The notes under the pieces: generated by a model
Told to the model about the DNA's origin: nothing
The model's input: the letters and a program-made list of their open reading frames with translations, nothing else
Databases searched by the model: none
Assembly (NCBI GenBank): GCA_037965595.1
Contig: CP150183.1
Location: 2,790,001-2,854,000 of the forward strand
Direction of reading: 5' to 3'
Length of the DNA: 64,000 nucleotides
Source of the DNA: Alkalihalobacillus sp. FSL W8-0930
GTDB lineage: Bacteria > Bacillota > Bacilli > Bacillales > Bacillaceae_D
Made by a program: the position numbers and the translations under genes
Shown here: positions 18,336 to 27,333 of the stretch, piece after piece
How positions within the stretch are numbered: the first letter of the stretch is position 1
Layout: the number at the start of each line of letters is the position of its first letter

Positions 18336-19292
18336 TTAATCGTTATAGTGAACCCATTTATCAGAGCTTTTAAAGATTACAGCAGTAAAGATCGCTATGA
18401 TAATTAACATGACCCATGCCATCGCAGACGCATAACCCATATCAAAGAATTCAAAGGCACGACGGTACATGTACAGTACATAAAGAAGTGTACTGTTCAT
18501 CGGTCCACCATTTGTGACAATGAAGCTTGGGGTAAATGCCATAAATCCTTGGATAGTCTGCATAATCGTGTTAAAAAGGATCACTGGCGTTAACAAAGGA
18601 ATGGTGATCTTAAAGAATTGTTGCCAAGGCTTTGCACCATCTACAGCAGATGCTTCATAAAACGTTTTTGGAATGTTTCGAAGCCCTGCAAGGAAGATAA
18701 GCATGGATGAACCAAACTGCCACCCATATAATGCGACAAGTGTCCATATCGCAGTACCTGGGTCACCAAGCCAAGAATGTGTTGGTAGCCCAATTGACGC
18801 TAATACAGAGTTAAAGGCTCCATCATTACCAAATAACTGTCTCCACATAATAGAAATTCCAATACTTCCCCCAACCACAGAAGGAAGGTATAGCATTGTT
18901 CTATAGAGACCCACTGCCTCAACAATTTTATTCAGGGCAACGGCTACCATAAGAGCGAATACTAGACGCAAAGGAACAGCAGTCCCCGCATACAAGAAAG
19001 TCACTTTTAATGATTGTCTCCACGTATCATCAGTTGTGAACATCCGTTCATAGTTTGCTAGTCCAATCCATTCATATTCTCCCCCCATTCCATAGTTCGT
19101 GAAGGATAAATAAAGAGAATAAACAATGGGATAGAGAGTAAACGCTACTAATCCAATAATAAAAGGCGAAATAAATGCATAGCCTGACAACTCTTCATAG
19201 CCTGTACGCAATCGTTTAGGTCGTTTAAACGGCTTTTTAAAGGGCGGTTTAACTGGGACCACGGTTTCTTTACCCGTCTGGTTTTGTGCCAT
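18336..19292 (-). CDS. carbohydrate ABC transporter permease, MalF type (YesP-like)
   Basis: A 318-residue permease with six core helices after a positively charged N-terminal tail. The EAA loop reads TFYEASAVDGAKPWQQFFKI. The start is ATG at 19292, with AAGGAG eight bases upstream, rather than the in-frame GTG three codons earlier. It follows the binding-protein gene after a strong stem-loop. Confidence 0.92.
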   Translation of the reverse strand: MAQNQTGKETVVPVKPPFKKPFKRPKRLRTGYEELSGYAFISPFIIGLVAFTLYPIVYSLYLSFTNYGMGGEYEWIGLANYERMFTTDDTWRQSLKVTFLYAGTAVPLRLVFALMVAVALNKIVEAVGLYRTMLYLPSVVGGSIGISIMWRQLFGNDGAFNSVLASIGLPTHSWLGDPGTAIWTLVALYGWQFGSSMLIFLAGLRNIPKTFYEASAVDGAKPWQQFFKITIPLLTPVILFNTIMQTIQGFMAFTPSFIVTNGGPMNSTLLYVLYMYRRAFEFFDMGYASAMAWVMLIIIAIFTAVIFKSSDKWVHYND

Positions 19293-19331
19293 AATCTCCA
19301 CTCCTTACAGATCATTTTCTTTAGCCAAAGA

Positions 19332-19369
19332 AAGTGATCCCCTTCATATCGATCATGAAAGGATCACTT
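19332..19369 (-). promoter_or_regulatory. stem-loop between binding-protein and permease genes
   Basis: AAGTGATCC and GGATCACTT form a perfect 9-bp stem that extends inwards (TTCAT with ATGAA). There is no T-run after it, so it is not a terminator. Such structures after a binding-protein gene usually protect the upstream mRNA, giving more binding protein than permease. Confidence 0.7.
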
Positions 19370-19377
19370 CCTCTACA

Positions 19378-20691
19378 TTAATTTCCTAAAATCATTTCAG
19401 CTGATTTTCTGAATTCGGCAGCACCTTCTTCAGGTGTAATTTGTCCATACATGACTCGCTCGTCAATTGTATTTAGCTCCGTTAATATCTCAGAAGATTG
19501 AGCCGGGAAGTTTGTATCAATTGGTGAACTGTTTTCAGTTACTTTATCGATGTAATCATAGATTTTTGTTTCAATTTCATCTAGGTCTGCTCGCATTTCT
19601 TCACGGATTTCGTTGTTGATTGGTACACCGCGGTCAGATCCAATTGTGTCAAATACTTCTTTTGTATTCGTAAAGAAGTTAATGAATTTCACTGCCTCTT
19701 CTTTGTGCTCTGAGTTCTCACTTACAGACCAAAGCATAGCTGGCTTTAAGTACATTCCTTGAGAGATGTTATCCCCAGGCAATACATTCAGATCAAATGT
19801 ATAGTCTGCTGCCATGGACATTGTTTTCATTTGGTTAGACCATCTAAGGTCAAATGGAGCATTTTTGTGTACGATTAATTCATCTTCAATCCCTTGAATC
19901 TGCTGAATCACATCGTATCCAGGAGCAACCCCATCATCAACCATTTGTTTAGCTCTTGTAAGATAGTCTGTTAGAATCTGATCATCGTCATATCCTAGAG
20001 CAGTACCATCTTCATTAAACAACGCAAACCCTTGCTCTCTTAGATAGTACTCAAAAATATTACCTGCTTCATACGAACGCGTGCCATACGTATCTAACTC
20101 ATCATGAACCTTGTAGGCAATTTCCTCGAAATCCTCCCATGTCCAATCATCCGTTGGTAGGTCCGCTCCAGCTTCCTCTAGCATTTCTGCATTGTAAACG
20201 GCAGTCAGAGCATTTGTACCTGATGGAATGCCTAGTAGCTGATCATCTTTCATACCAGACTGAACAATGGAATCATCAACCTTACTTAAATCAAGATCCC
20301 CGCTATCCTTGAATTCATTTAGATCTGCGAGTAACCCTTGACTCGCATAAAGGTTCAGGTACTCACCGAAGTTCTGTTGCATAATATCTGGCAGGTTGTT
20401 TCCTGCAGCTTGAGCAGCCATACGCTCGAAGTAACCATCCCATCCGGTGAATTCCGGCTCAATTTTAATATTTGGATTTTCTTTCTCATACATCTCAATA
20501 ATTTTAAATGTCATATCATGACGTTCCTGAGAACCCCACCAAGACATACGTAATTTAATTTGCTCATCACCACTGCCACCGCCTTCAGAATCGGTCGTTT
20601 CCCCACCAGTATCTGAAGCCCCTCCACATGCAGCTAAAGCAAGTGAAGCTGTTAATACAGAAGCCGTTAAGAACATCCATTTCTTTTTCAT
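19378..20691 (-). CDS. YesO-like sugar-binding lipoprotein (first copy)
   Basis: A 437-residue extracellular solute-binding protein of ABC family 1. A lipoprotein signal ends at LAAC with Cys about residue 22, followed by a Gly/Ser/Glu linker. The mature part starts RMSWWGSQERHDMT and contains EFTGWDGYFERMAAQAAGNN, close to B. subtilis YesO, which binds rhamnogalacturonan fragments. The start is ATG at 20691 with AAGGGGG seven bases upstream, rather than the adjacent TTG. It heads the permease operon and has a cre site in its promoter region. Oligosaccharide binding is likely; the ligand is unknown. Confidence 0.9.
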   Translation of the reverse strand: MKKKWMFLTASVLTASLALAACGGASDTGGETTDSEGGGSGDEQIKLRMSWWGSQERHDMTFKIIEMYEKENPNIKIEPEFTGWDGYFERMAAQAAGNNLPDIMQQNFGEYLNLYASQGLLADLNEFKDSGDLDLSKVDDSIVQSGMKDDQLLGIPSGTNALTAVYNAEMLEEAGADLPTDDWTWEDFEEIAYKVHDELDTYGTRSYEAGNIFEYYLREQGFALFNEDGTALGYDDDQILTDYLTRAKQMVDDGVAPGYDVIQQIQGIEDELIVHKNAPFDLRWSNQMKTMSMAADYTFDLNVLPGDNISQGMYLKPAMLWSVSENSEHKEEAVKFINFFTNTKEVFDTIGSDRGVPINNEIREEMRADLDEIETKIYDYIDKVTENSSPIDTNFPAQSSEILTELNTIDERVMYGQITPEEGAAEFRKSAEMILGN

Positions 20692-20712
20692 CAAGCAACC
20701 CCCTTTTTATTT

Positions 20713-20726
20713 TGAAAGCGCTTTCT
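20713..20726 (-). promoter_or_regulatory. cre site (CcpA catabolite repression)
   Basis: TGAAAGCGCTTTCT contains the perfect palindrome GAAAGCGCTTTC and matches the cre consensus except at the last base. It lies 22 bases before the binding-protein start, in or after the promoter, so glucose repression by roadblock is expected. Confidence 0.8.
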
Positions 20727-20877
20727 TAAGCTATTCTTATCGTACACCATCCTTATTTTTCTGGGAATCAAATAATCAGATCTAAAATGTTTAAAAAACA
20801 GAGGTATCAAATAGTATGTAAAAAAACCATATAAAATTGTAACTGGTTCACAGGTCTTCCCTACAATCGATTAACAT

Positions 20878-20916
20878 GCAAAAGACTGATGACTCTGAAT
20901 GAGAGCCACCAGTCTT
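20878..20916 (-). terminator. rho-independent terminator after the second binding-protein gene
   Basis: AAGACTGGTGGCTCT pairs with AGAGTCATCAGTCTT on the minus strand (15 bp, two G-U) and TTTT follows. It separates the yesMN-binding protein unit from the binding protein-permease unit. Confidence 0.88.
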
Positions 20917-20936
20917 CATTTTAAATTCAACTTTAT

Positions 20937-22229
20937 TTAATAACCTAAAATCCGTTCCGCTTCAGCTCTAAATTCACTCGCACCCTCTTCGGGAGTAATC
21001 TGCCCATACATCACTCGCTCGTCAACTTGTTCTAATGCGTTAAAGATTTCACTGGCTTCAGAAGGGAAATTCGTATCAATGGGAGAGCTATTTTCAGTAA
21101 GGTATTCAATGTAGTCAAAAATCTTCGCTTCCACCTCACTTAGATTCGCTCTCATTGTTTCTCTAATTTCGTTATTGATCGGTACCCCACGCTCGGATCC
21201 ACTAATATTGTACACTTCTTGTTCGTTTACGAAATAATCAATAAATTTCACGGCTTCTTCCTTCTGCGTTGAGTTTTCACTAACGGACCAAAGCATCGAC
21301 GGTTTTAGATACATACCACGCTCATTAAACTCACCCGGTAAAACATTCAAATCAAATGAGTAATCGGCTGCATTTGAAAGAGCTAGAATTTGATTGGAAT
21401 GCACAAAGGCGATTGGAGATTTCTTATGGACAATCAATTCATCTTCTAGACCTTGGATTTGATTTGTCACATCCAGTCCTGGAATGACTCCTGCATCTGC
21501 TAAATCCTTACTTAACGTGAAATGATCAACTAATAATTGATCATCATTGTACCCAAGAGCTGTACCTTCTTGATTAAAGAGGGTATATCCTCTCTCCCTT
21601 AGGTGGTACTCAAATGTATTACCCGTCCCGAGTGCTCCTGATCCATAGATATCGAGTTGGGCGTGAGCCTGCTCTGCAATCTCTTTAAAGTCGTCCCATG
21701 TCCAATCATTTGTTGGGAGAGCAATGCCAGCCTCTTCTAATAGCTGCTTATTATAAGCAACGGTTAAGCCATTTGTTCCTGTAGGGATGCCTAACAGCTT
21801 GCCATCCTTTTCTCCCGTCTGTAAAATATCATCCTCCACTTGACTAACGTCTAAGGTACCATCCTCAATGAAGGTCGAGAGGTCGGTTAATAACCCTTGA
21901 CTGGCATACAGATTTAAATATTCACCGAAATTTTGTTGCATGATATCAGGTAGGTTATTCCCCGCTGCTTGTGCGGCCATTCTCTCAAAGTATCCGTCCC
22001 ATCCCGTAAATTCAGGCTTGATTGTCACATGTGGATTTTGCTCCTCATATTTTTCAATGATCTCCAAGGTCAAATCATTTCTTTGTTGAGATCCCCACCA
22101 TGACATTCGCAGTGTCACTTCATTCACCCCATCATCTTCAACCTCGCTTGCGGTCTTTTCTTGACACCCAGTAAGAATAAGAGCTAGTGCAACCCCTGAA
22201 ACCATGAACAAACCGTTTGCTTTTTTCAT
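20937..22229 (-). CDS. YesO-like sugar-binding lipoprotein (second copy)
   Basis: A 430-residue paralogue of the adjacent binding protein. The lipobox is LTGC; the mature protein repeats RMSWWGSQ and PEFTGWDGYFERMAAQAAG almost unchanged, and the C-termini also match (SSPIDTNFP, ERVMYGQITPEEGA). RBS AGGAGG lies 7 bases before the ATG. It follows yesN by 48 bases and ends at its own terminator, so it is co-expressed with the two-component system rather than with the permeases. It may serve as a sensor-linked or alternative-ligand binding protein; that is inference. Confidence 0.9.
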   Translation of the reverse strand: MKKANGLFMVSGVALALILTGCQEKTASEVEDDGVNEVTLRMSWWGSQQRNDLTLEIIEKYEEQNPHVTIKPEFTGWDGYFERMAAQAAGNNLPDIMQQNFGEYLNLYASQGLLTDLSTFIEDGTLDVSQVEDDILQTGEKDGKLLGIPTGTNGLTVAYNKQLLEEAGIALPTNDWTWDDFKEIAEQAHAQLDIYGSGALGTGNTFEYHLRERGYTLFNQEGTALGYNDDQLLVDHFTLSKDLADAGVIPGLDVTNQIQGLEDELIVHKKSPIAFVHSNQILALSNAADYSFDLNVLPGEFNERGMYLKPSMLWSVSENSTQKEEAVKFIDYFVNEQEVYNISGSERGVPINNEIRETMRANLSEVEAKIFDYIEYLTENSSPIDTNFPSEASEIFNALEQVDERVMYGQITPEEGASEFRAEAERILGY

Positions 22230-22277
22230 CTGTTCGCCTCCTAGGTTAGTGTGTAGGATCGTTTATCAGGATGATGA

Positions 22278-23888
22278 TTATTTTTCCGATGCGCTTAAAC
22301 AATAGGTTTCTTTGTATTCTTTTGGTGTGCAACCCGTTTGCTTTTTAAAGACTTGACTAAAGTAACGTGGGTTGTTTCCAAACCCCACTAATTCCGCGAC
22401 TTCTGCTATTTTACTGTTTTCTGTTTCACACATTTGTTCAATGGCCTTATTGATTCTAAGCTTCATCAAGTAATGTGAAAACTTCTCACCCATTTCTTTT
22501 TTAAACAGCTTCCCTAAGTAGTCCGAATTCATGTAAAATACATCATTTGAAAGCTGCAGTAACGATAATTCCGAATCCCAGTAGGAGGATTCAACATGCT
22601 CACAAAGTCTCTGAATGGTTGTGCTTATTTGCTTTTTGGTTGATTTATAATTTTCATGTACAACCTTACTTGTGTGCTGCATCATAAATTCTTCGATTTG
22701 TCGAAACGTTTGTAGCCGTTGAAACTGTGCCACCGCAGTAAATAATTCATCCATTAATTCATTTGAAGCCTGGCGTATAATCGACATATATAGCTCTAAA
22801 CTGTGTGCTTTAACAATGCCTACATCGTATTTCTTTTCCGCAATATAAGAGAAGTAATGAGTAAGATAGTGATCTGTTTCTACTTTGTTACCGCTTCGAA
22901 TAAAGACCAATAATTCCTCATGATTAAATTGAAGTTCATCAATCCGAAATGGCTCCTGATCAATAAGCCCCGTTGAAATAATCCCTCCCTCCTCTAAATA
23001 AAATCGCTCAGCTAATCCTTGTAAGGCTTCACGGTACAATTGCCTAAGGTCCATCAGAGTGCTTTCCCTAGTCACTGCACTAGTGAAGGTTAACTGATAA
23101 AAGTGCGTAAAGTGGTGTCCTACATCTTCTAAAATAGAAATAAGCTGATCATCAGAACAACGTTCAAGTAGGATCACCACCTTTTCTCCAACAGTGGTTG
23201 AAAGCCAGACAGATTGGGTTTTCTCTAATTCTGAAGATGCCATTTCTTTAAGCGCATAAAAATGCTCAAACTCATCAAACTGAATGGTGGAAGTATTATC
23301 ATGTATAGGCTTATCAACTGTCAGTACAACAAGCTTCAGGAGCCTGGTCAGTTCATCTGGCTCAAATAAGTGCTTGTAGTAATCCAAATCTTGTGCCCCG
23401 AACGTATTTGTTGTTAGAAATTCCTTTAACACCTGCATTTTTGCTTTTGGCAGCATTTCATTAAGCTTTTCCTTCATTCTCCCTACAAATGCAGCGTCTT
23501 CTTTTTCTTTCTTTAATCGTTCAACAATTTGAGTGAGGGCTTCTTCGATTTTTGACTCATTAGAAGGCTTTAACAAGTAATGTTTTACTTCGTATTCCAT
23601 AGCTGTTTGCGCATAATCAAACTCATCATGCCCAGACAATATGATCCACTTAATAGACGGAAACATGGAATGAGCCCGTTTAAGTAACTCAATCCCATTT
23701 AAACCAGGCATCTTAATATCTGTAATGACTACATCCGGATTCTTCTCCTGTATTTGCTCTAATGCCTCAATACCGTTACTCGCTTTTCCAACAAGCTCTG
23801 TTTCACAACGGTTCCAGTCAACAAGTGCTGCTATTCCTTCCAGGATGTTGATTTCGTCATCTACTAAAAGAACGGAATACACGTTCAT
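22278..23888 (-). CDS. yesN: response regulator, YesN family (receiver plus AraC HTH)
   Basis: A 536-residue regulator. The receiver domain covers about 1-125 with phospho-acceptor D57 in DVVITDIKMPGLNG and the acidic pair near residue 10. A long middle domain follows. The C-terminal AraC-type double HTH (last ~100 residues) ends FGNNPRYFSQVFKKQTGCTP. It should activate the linked sugar operon. Its ATG directly follows the yesM stop (TGA then ATG), with AAAGGAG inside the yesM end. Confidence 0.92.
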   Translation of the reverse strand: MNVYSVLLVDDEINILEGIAALVDWNRCETELVGKASNGIEALEQIQEKNPDVVITDIKMPGLNGIELLKRAHSMFPSIKWIILSGHDEFDYAQTAMEYEVKHYLLKPSNESKIEEALTQIVERLKKEKEDAAFVGRMKEKLNEMLPKAKMQVLKEFLTTNTFGAQDLDYYKHLFEPDELTRLLKLVVLTVDKPIHDNTSTIQFDEFEHFYALKEMASSELEKTQSVWLSTTVGEKVVILLERCSDDQLISILEDVGHHFTHFYQLTFTSAVTRESTLMDLRQLYREALQGLAERFYLEEGGIISTGLIDQEPFRIDELQFNHEELLVFIRSGNKVETDHYLTHYFSYIAEKKYDVGIVKAHSLELYMSIIRQASNELMDELFTAVAQFQRLQTFRQIEEFMMQHTSKVVHENYKSTKKQISTTIQRLCEHVESSYWDSELSLLQLSNDVFYMNSDYLGKLFKKEMGEKFSHYLMKLRINKAIEQMCETENSKIAEVAELVGFGNNPRYFSQVFKKQTGCTPKEYKETYCLSASEK

Positions 23889-25610
23889 TCACTCCTTTGT
23901 ATTAGGAATCTTTACGGTTACAGCAGTCCCCGCGCCAACCTGACTTTCAATCTGAATCCCATACGGCTCCCCGAACATAATACGAAGCCGCTCCATAATA
24001 TTTGCTAGACCTATTCCTGAACGCTTAGGCTTTACCGTTCCTGCATAAATGGAATCAATAGTGGTCTGATTCATCCCTACTCCATTGTCTTGAACTGTAA
24101 TATATAGATGATCTCCTTTTACTTTAAAGAATATATGAATCTGACATTCTCCAATCACTTCTTCTAAGCTGTGTTGAATGGCGTTTTCTACGATCGGTTG
24201 AATGGTTAGCTTAGGGATTCGTAGACTGTTTACATTGTCTGGTTGCTCCATTGAGAAGTTCAGCCTGTTCTTGTAGCGATAAGATTGGATCACCATATAG
24301 TGATGAACAATGGTTAGCTCTTCTTCTAATGTAATTAAAGGCTCTTTCTTGCTTATTATCGTCCTCATCATATTTCCGAGCGACTCTGCAATGCTAGAGA
24401 TGTCCTGCTGTTTGTTCATCTTTGCTAACCAATTAATTGAGTCTAGTGTGTTATATAAAAAATGGGGATTGATTTGAGCTTGTAATGCACGATATTCGGT
24501 TTCTTTAATAACAAGCTGTTTTGAATAATTCTCAGCAATTAATGTATTCATCCGCCCGATCATGGAAACAAAATTTGTATGAAGCTGCCCAATCTCATCT
24601 GATGAATGTGTTGTGTTCTCTTCAATCATTGGCTTTACATTCCCAAGTTCTACTTGCTTCATTTTCGTTGTTAAATCCTCTAGTGGCTTTGAAATGGTCC
24701 TAGCGAGCTTTCGACTAATAAATAAAATCACAACTAAGAAAACGATAAAGGAAGCGATCATTAAGTTGTTAAGTAAACTGGTCTTTGAGGAAACGTTATC
24801 AAATGGAAGGATATTAACATAAGAGAGATCTGAATGTCTTGATTGTTGATAGGTTAAAAAATACTCGCTCCCATCCCATGGTTTCACTTGGTAGTTTCCT
24901 TCGGATAAATCTTCTATTAATGGTTCAGCCCCCTGAGGGAAGTTTTGAGAGAGGATCACCTCTTGATCCTTCATCATGACAAAGCTTTTTTCATCTGAGA
25001 GATTAAGTGTATCGGAAATAAATTCTTTCATATCGATAGTAATAAAGACGGACCCAAGAAAGGCTAAGCTTAAATCGTTGGACTTTCTCATTTCTCTTGT
25101 AGAAACAAGAATCCCTTGGTCTGATAAAGGCATCCACACATTAGCCCCTTTACCAGCTTTCATTTCTTCTTTCCAATCTTGATCCACTAAATGTCTAATG
25201 GGTTCATTCCCCACAACATAAAATTCAGCAAATGTATCCTCTATTTGTATGGATGTAATATATCGTTCTTGAGAGTAATACGCATTTAAGCGTTCCATTA
25301 AAAATACTTTTGTACGATAAACGTCGTAACCGATATATTCTGAATTAATTCCTTCCATGTAGTTTTGAATCACTGGGTCCGTTGCAATTTGAAAGGATAT
25401 TTGTTCAACCTTACGAAGCTCTTCATCAAGTACAGTTGAAGAGATTTTTAGAGTATTGGCAGATTCGTTATACACTTCCTTTTCATACACTGCTGTAAAT
25501 ACTTGAAAACTTATCACACCCATCAAACAAAAAAAGACTAATTGTAAGATGGCGATCATGAAAATCTTTTGTTTAATACTTTGAAGTTGATTGAACCCCC
25601 AGTTAATCAC
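23889..25610 (-). CDS. yesM: sensor histidine kinase, YesM family
   Basis: A 573-residue membrane sensor. Transmembrane helices at about 15-40 and 282-300 flank a large extracellular dCache-like domain; a HAMP segment follows (about 303-360). The His_kinase motif QAQINPHFLYN holds phospho-acceptor H383, and the ATPase domain has DNGVGM and GIGLANIMERL. The start is GTG with only a GGTGGTGG-type RBS. It is the first gene of the yesMN unit and has a cre site in its promoter region. Ligand unknown, presumably a plant-polysaccharide sugar. Confidence 0.92.
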   Translation of the reverse strand: MINWGFNQLQSIKQKIFMIAILQLVFFCLMGVISFQVFTAVYEKEVYNESANTLKISSTVLDEELRKVEQISFQIATDPVIQNYMEGINSEYIGYDVYRTKVFLMERLNAYYSQERYITSIQIEDTFAEFYVVGNEPIRHLVDQDWKEEMKAGKGANVWMPLSDQGILVSTREMRKSNDLSLAFLGSVFITIDMKEFISDTLNLSDEKSFVMMKDQEVILSQNFPQGAEPLIEDLSEGNYQVKPWDGSEYFLTYQQSRHSDLSYVNILPFDNVSSKTSLLNNLMIASFIVFLVVILFISRKLARTISKPLEDLTTKMKQVELGNVKPMIEENTTHSSDEIGQLHTNFVSMIGRMNTLIAENYSKQLVIKETEYRALQAQINPHFLYNTLDSINWLAKMNKQQDISSIAESLGNMMRTIISKKEPLITLEEELTIVHHYMVIQSYRYKNRLNFSMEQPDNVNSLRIPKLTIQPIVENAIQHSLEEVIGECQIHIFFKVKGDHLYITVQDNGVGMNQTTIDSIYAGTVKPKRSGIGLANIMERLRIMFGEPYGIQIESQVGAGTAVTVKIPNTKE

Positions 25611-25634
25611 GCCACCACCGCTTTCAAAAGTAAA

Positions 25635-25648
25635 ATAAAGCGCTTACA
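25635..25648 (-). promoter_or_regulatory. cre-like site upstream of yesM
   Basis: Read on the minus strand, TGTAAGCGCTTTAT matches the cre core TGWAANCGNTNWCA except at the last two positions. It lies 25 bases before the yesM start. A second half-match (TGAAAGCGG) sits even closer to the start. Confidence 0.6.
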
Positions 25649-25812
25649 TAATTAATTAGTTTAACAGATTTTCACTTTTATGTGTTGAACTTTTGGAGGT
25701 TTTTGCCCTATTCAGCAAACTTAATTAAACGTATTCTACGAGTGCTTTATTATTTCTTTACGAATTGTGATAGTATAAGAAAAGCAAATGACCGAAAGAT
25801 AAGGAGATTTTT

Positions 25813-27069
25813 ATGTTTGATGTAATCGTAATAGGGGGCGGACCTTCTGGCTTGATGGCCTCAGTCGCTGCTGCAGAGCATGGAGCCCGCGTTCTCTTAA
25901 TAGATAAAGGAAATAAACTAGGCCGTAAGTTAGCCATTTCGGGTGGTGGTCGCTGTAATGTCACAAACCGAATGGAACGTAAGCAGCTAATAGAGCATAT
26001 TCCTGGTAACGGGAAATTTATGCATAGTCCTTTTGCTACCTTTGATAATGAGAATATCATTGAATTCTTTGAAGGGCTAGGAATCGAGTTAAAAGAGGAA
26101 GACCGGGGACGGATGTTTCCGATTAATGACAAGGCGCAAACTGTTGTTGATACGTTGTTGCGTCGGATTCGGAAACTAAATGTAACCATCTGGACAGACT
26201 CAGCAGTGAAAACCATTGATTATAAAGATGGTCATGTACATGCTGTAAAGTTATTGGATGGTCAGGTTCTTGAAACACGTTCGATCATCGTTGCAACTGG
26301 AGGCAAATCGGTGCCCCATACGGGATCAACAGGAGATGGGTATCCTTGGGCCCAAAAGGCTGGACATACGATTACTGAACTCTATCCAACCGAGGTACCA
26401 ATCACATCACAAGATCCATTCATAAAGGGTAAAGTCCTTCAGGGTCTCTCTGTTCGTGAAATAGAGCTATCTGTCATTAATCCAAAAGGAAAAATAATTA
26501 AAACCCATGAAGGCGATATGATCTTTACTCACTTTGGTGTATCTGGTCCAGCAGCCTTGCGCTGTAGTCAATATGTGGTTAAAGCGTTAAAGAAATTTGA
26601 CGTGCCATCGATTGAACTGCGTCTTGATTTGTTTCCTGCAAAATCCAGTGAAGACCTTTTTCAAGAACTGTGGAAGCTCGTGAAGGCAGAACCGAAAAAG
26701 CAATTAAAGAATGTTCTAAAAGGTGTTACACAGGAACGAATGCTATTGTATTTGTATGAGCTTCATTCCATTAACGCCGAAGCAACATGTGCGAACATCT
26801 CTCATGAAGTCTTGCGTCAGCTTGCAAATACGATGAAGCAGTTTTCTATCCAAGCAACCGGTACACTCTCCATCGAAAAAGCTTTTGTAACGGGCGGCGG
26901 GGTGTCCGTTAAGGAAATTGAACCAAAAACCATGCACTCTAAAAAAGCAGAAGGACTCTACTTCTGTGGAGAAGTGCTTGATATTCACGGCTACACAGGT
27001 GGGTACAACATTACCTGTGCCTTCTCAACAGGCTACACAGCAGGAAAATCAGCTGCAGAACGAGAGTAA
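25813..27069 (+). CDS. ytfP: HI0933/BaiN-family FAD-dependent oxidoreductase (YtfP)
   Basis: A 418-residue flavoprotein. The N-terminal dinucleotide motif [19 protein letters not shown] (residues 6-24) binds [17 protein letters not shown] and the C-terminal [15 protein letters not shown] are signatures of the HI0933 family. Function of the B. subtilis counterpart is unproven. RBS AAGGAG lies 6 bases before the ATG. Monocistronic, ending at a strong terminator. Confidence 0.9.
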   Translation: MFDVIVIGGGPSGLMASVAAAEHGARVLLIDKGNKLGRKLAISGGGRCNVTNRMERKQLIEHIPGNGKFMHSPFATFDNENIIEFFEGLGIELKEEDRGRMFPINDKAQTVVDTLLRRIRKLNVTIWTDSAVKTIDYKDGHVHAVKLLDGQVLETRSIIVATGGKSVPHTGSTGDGYPWAQKAGHTITELYPTEVPITSQDPFIKGKVLQGLSVREIELSVINPKGKIIKTHEGDMIFTHFGVSGPAALRCSQYVVKALKKFDVPSIELRLDLFPAKSSEDLFQELWKLVKAEPKKQLKNVLKGVTQERMLLYLYELHSINAEATCANISHEVLRQLANTMKQFSIQATGTLSIEKAFVTGGGVSVKEIEPKTMHSKKAEGLYFCGEVLDIHGYTGGYNITCAFSTGYTAGKSAAERE

Positions 27070-27169
27070 AAACAACCTAAAGATAGAGGATAAGATCTGA
27101 AAGGGAGATACGATCCACTATTATATGAGTGAATATATCAAGATTCATTCATAATTAAAACTAATAGAA

Positions 27170-27210
27170 AAAGACAAATGATTTCTTCAAATCATTTGTC
27201 TTTCTTTTTT
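27170..27210 (+). terminator. rho-independent terminator after ytfP
   Basis: AAAGACAAATGATTT and its perfect 15-base complement with a CTTC loop, followed by CTTTTTT. Confidence 0.92.
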
Positions 27211-27220
27211 CTATCTAATT

Positions 27221-27290
27221 AGCGGAAGGAGAACCCGAGACTCCTACGGAACAGAACGCGGTGAAGACACTGTAGCGGATTCATTCCGCT
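27221..27290. repeat. short GC-rich dispersed-repeat remnant
   Basis: This 70-base block between the converging ytfP and leuS genes is bounded by the inverted repeats AGCGGAA and TTCCGCT. Inside are GAGACTCCTACGGAACAG and GTGAAGACACTGTAGCGG. This wording resembles GC-rich dispersed repeats I recall from many Bacillus genomes (GAGACTCCTGCGGGAACAG type). It looks degenerate. The match is from memory, not a search. Confidence 0.55.
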
Positions 27291-27333
27291 ATTCTACTTC
27301 CCCACTCCTATTTCCGATTAACGTCTTGGAATG

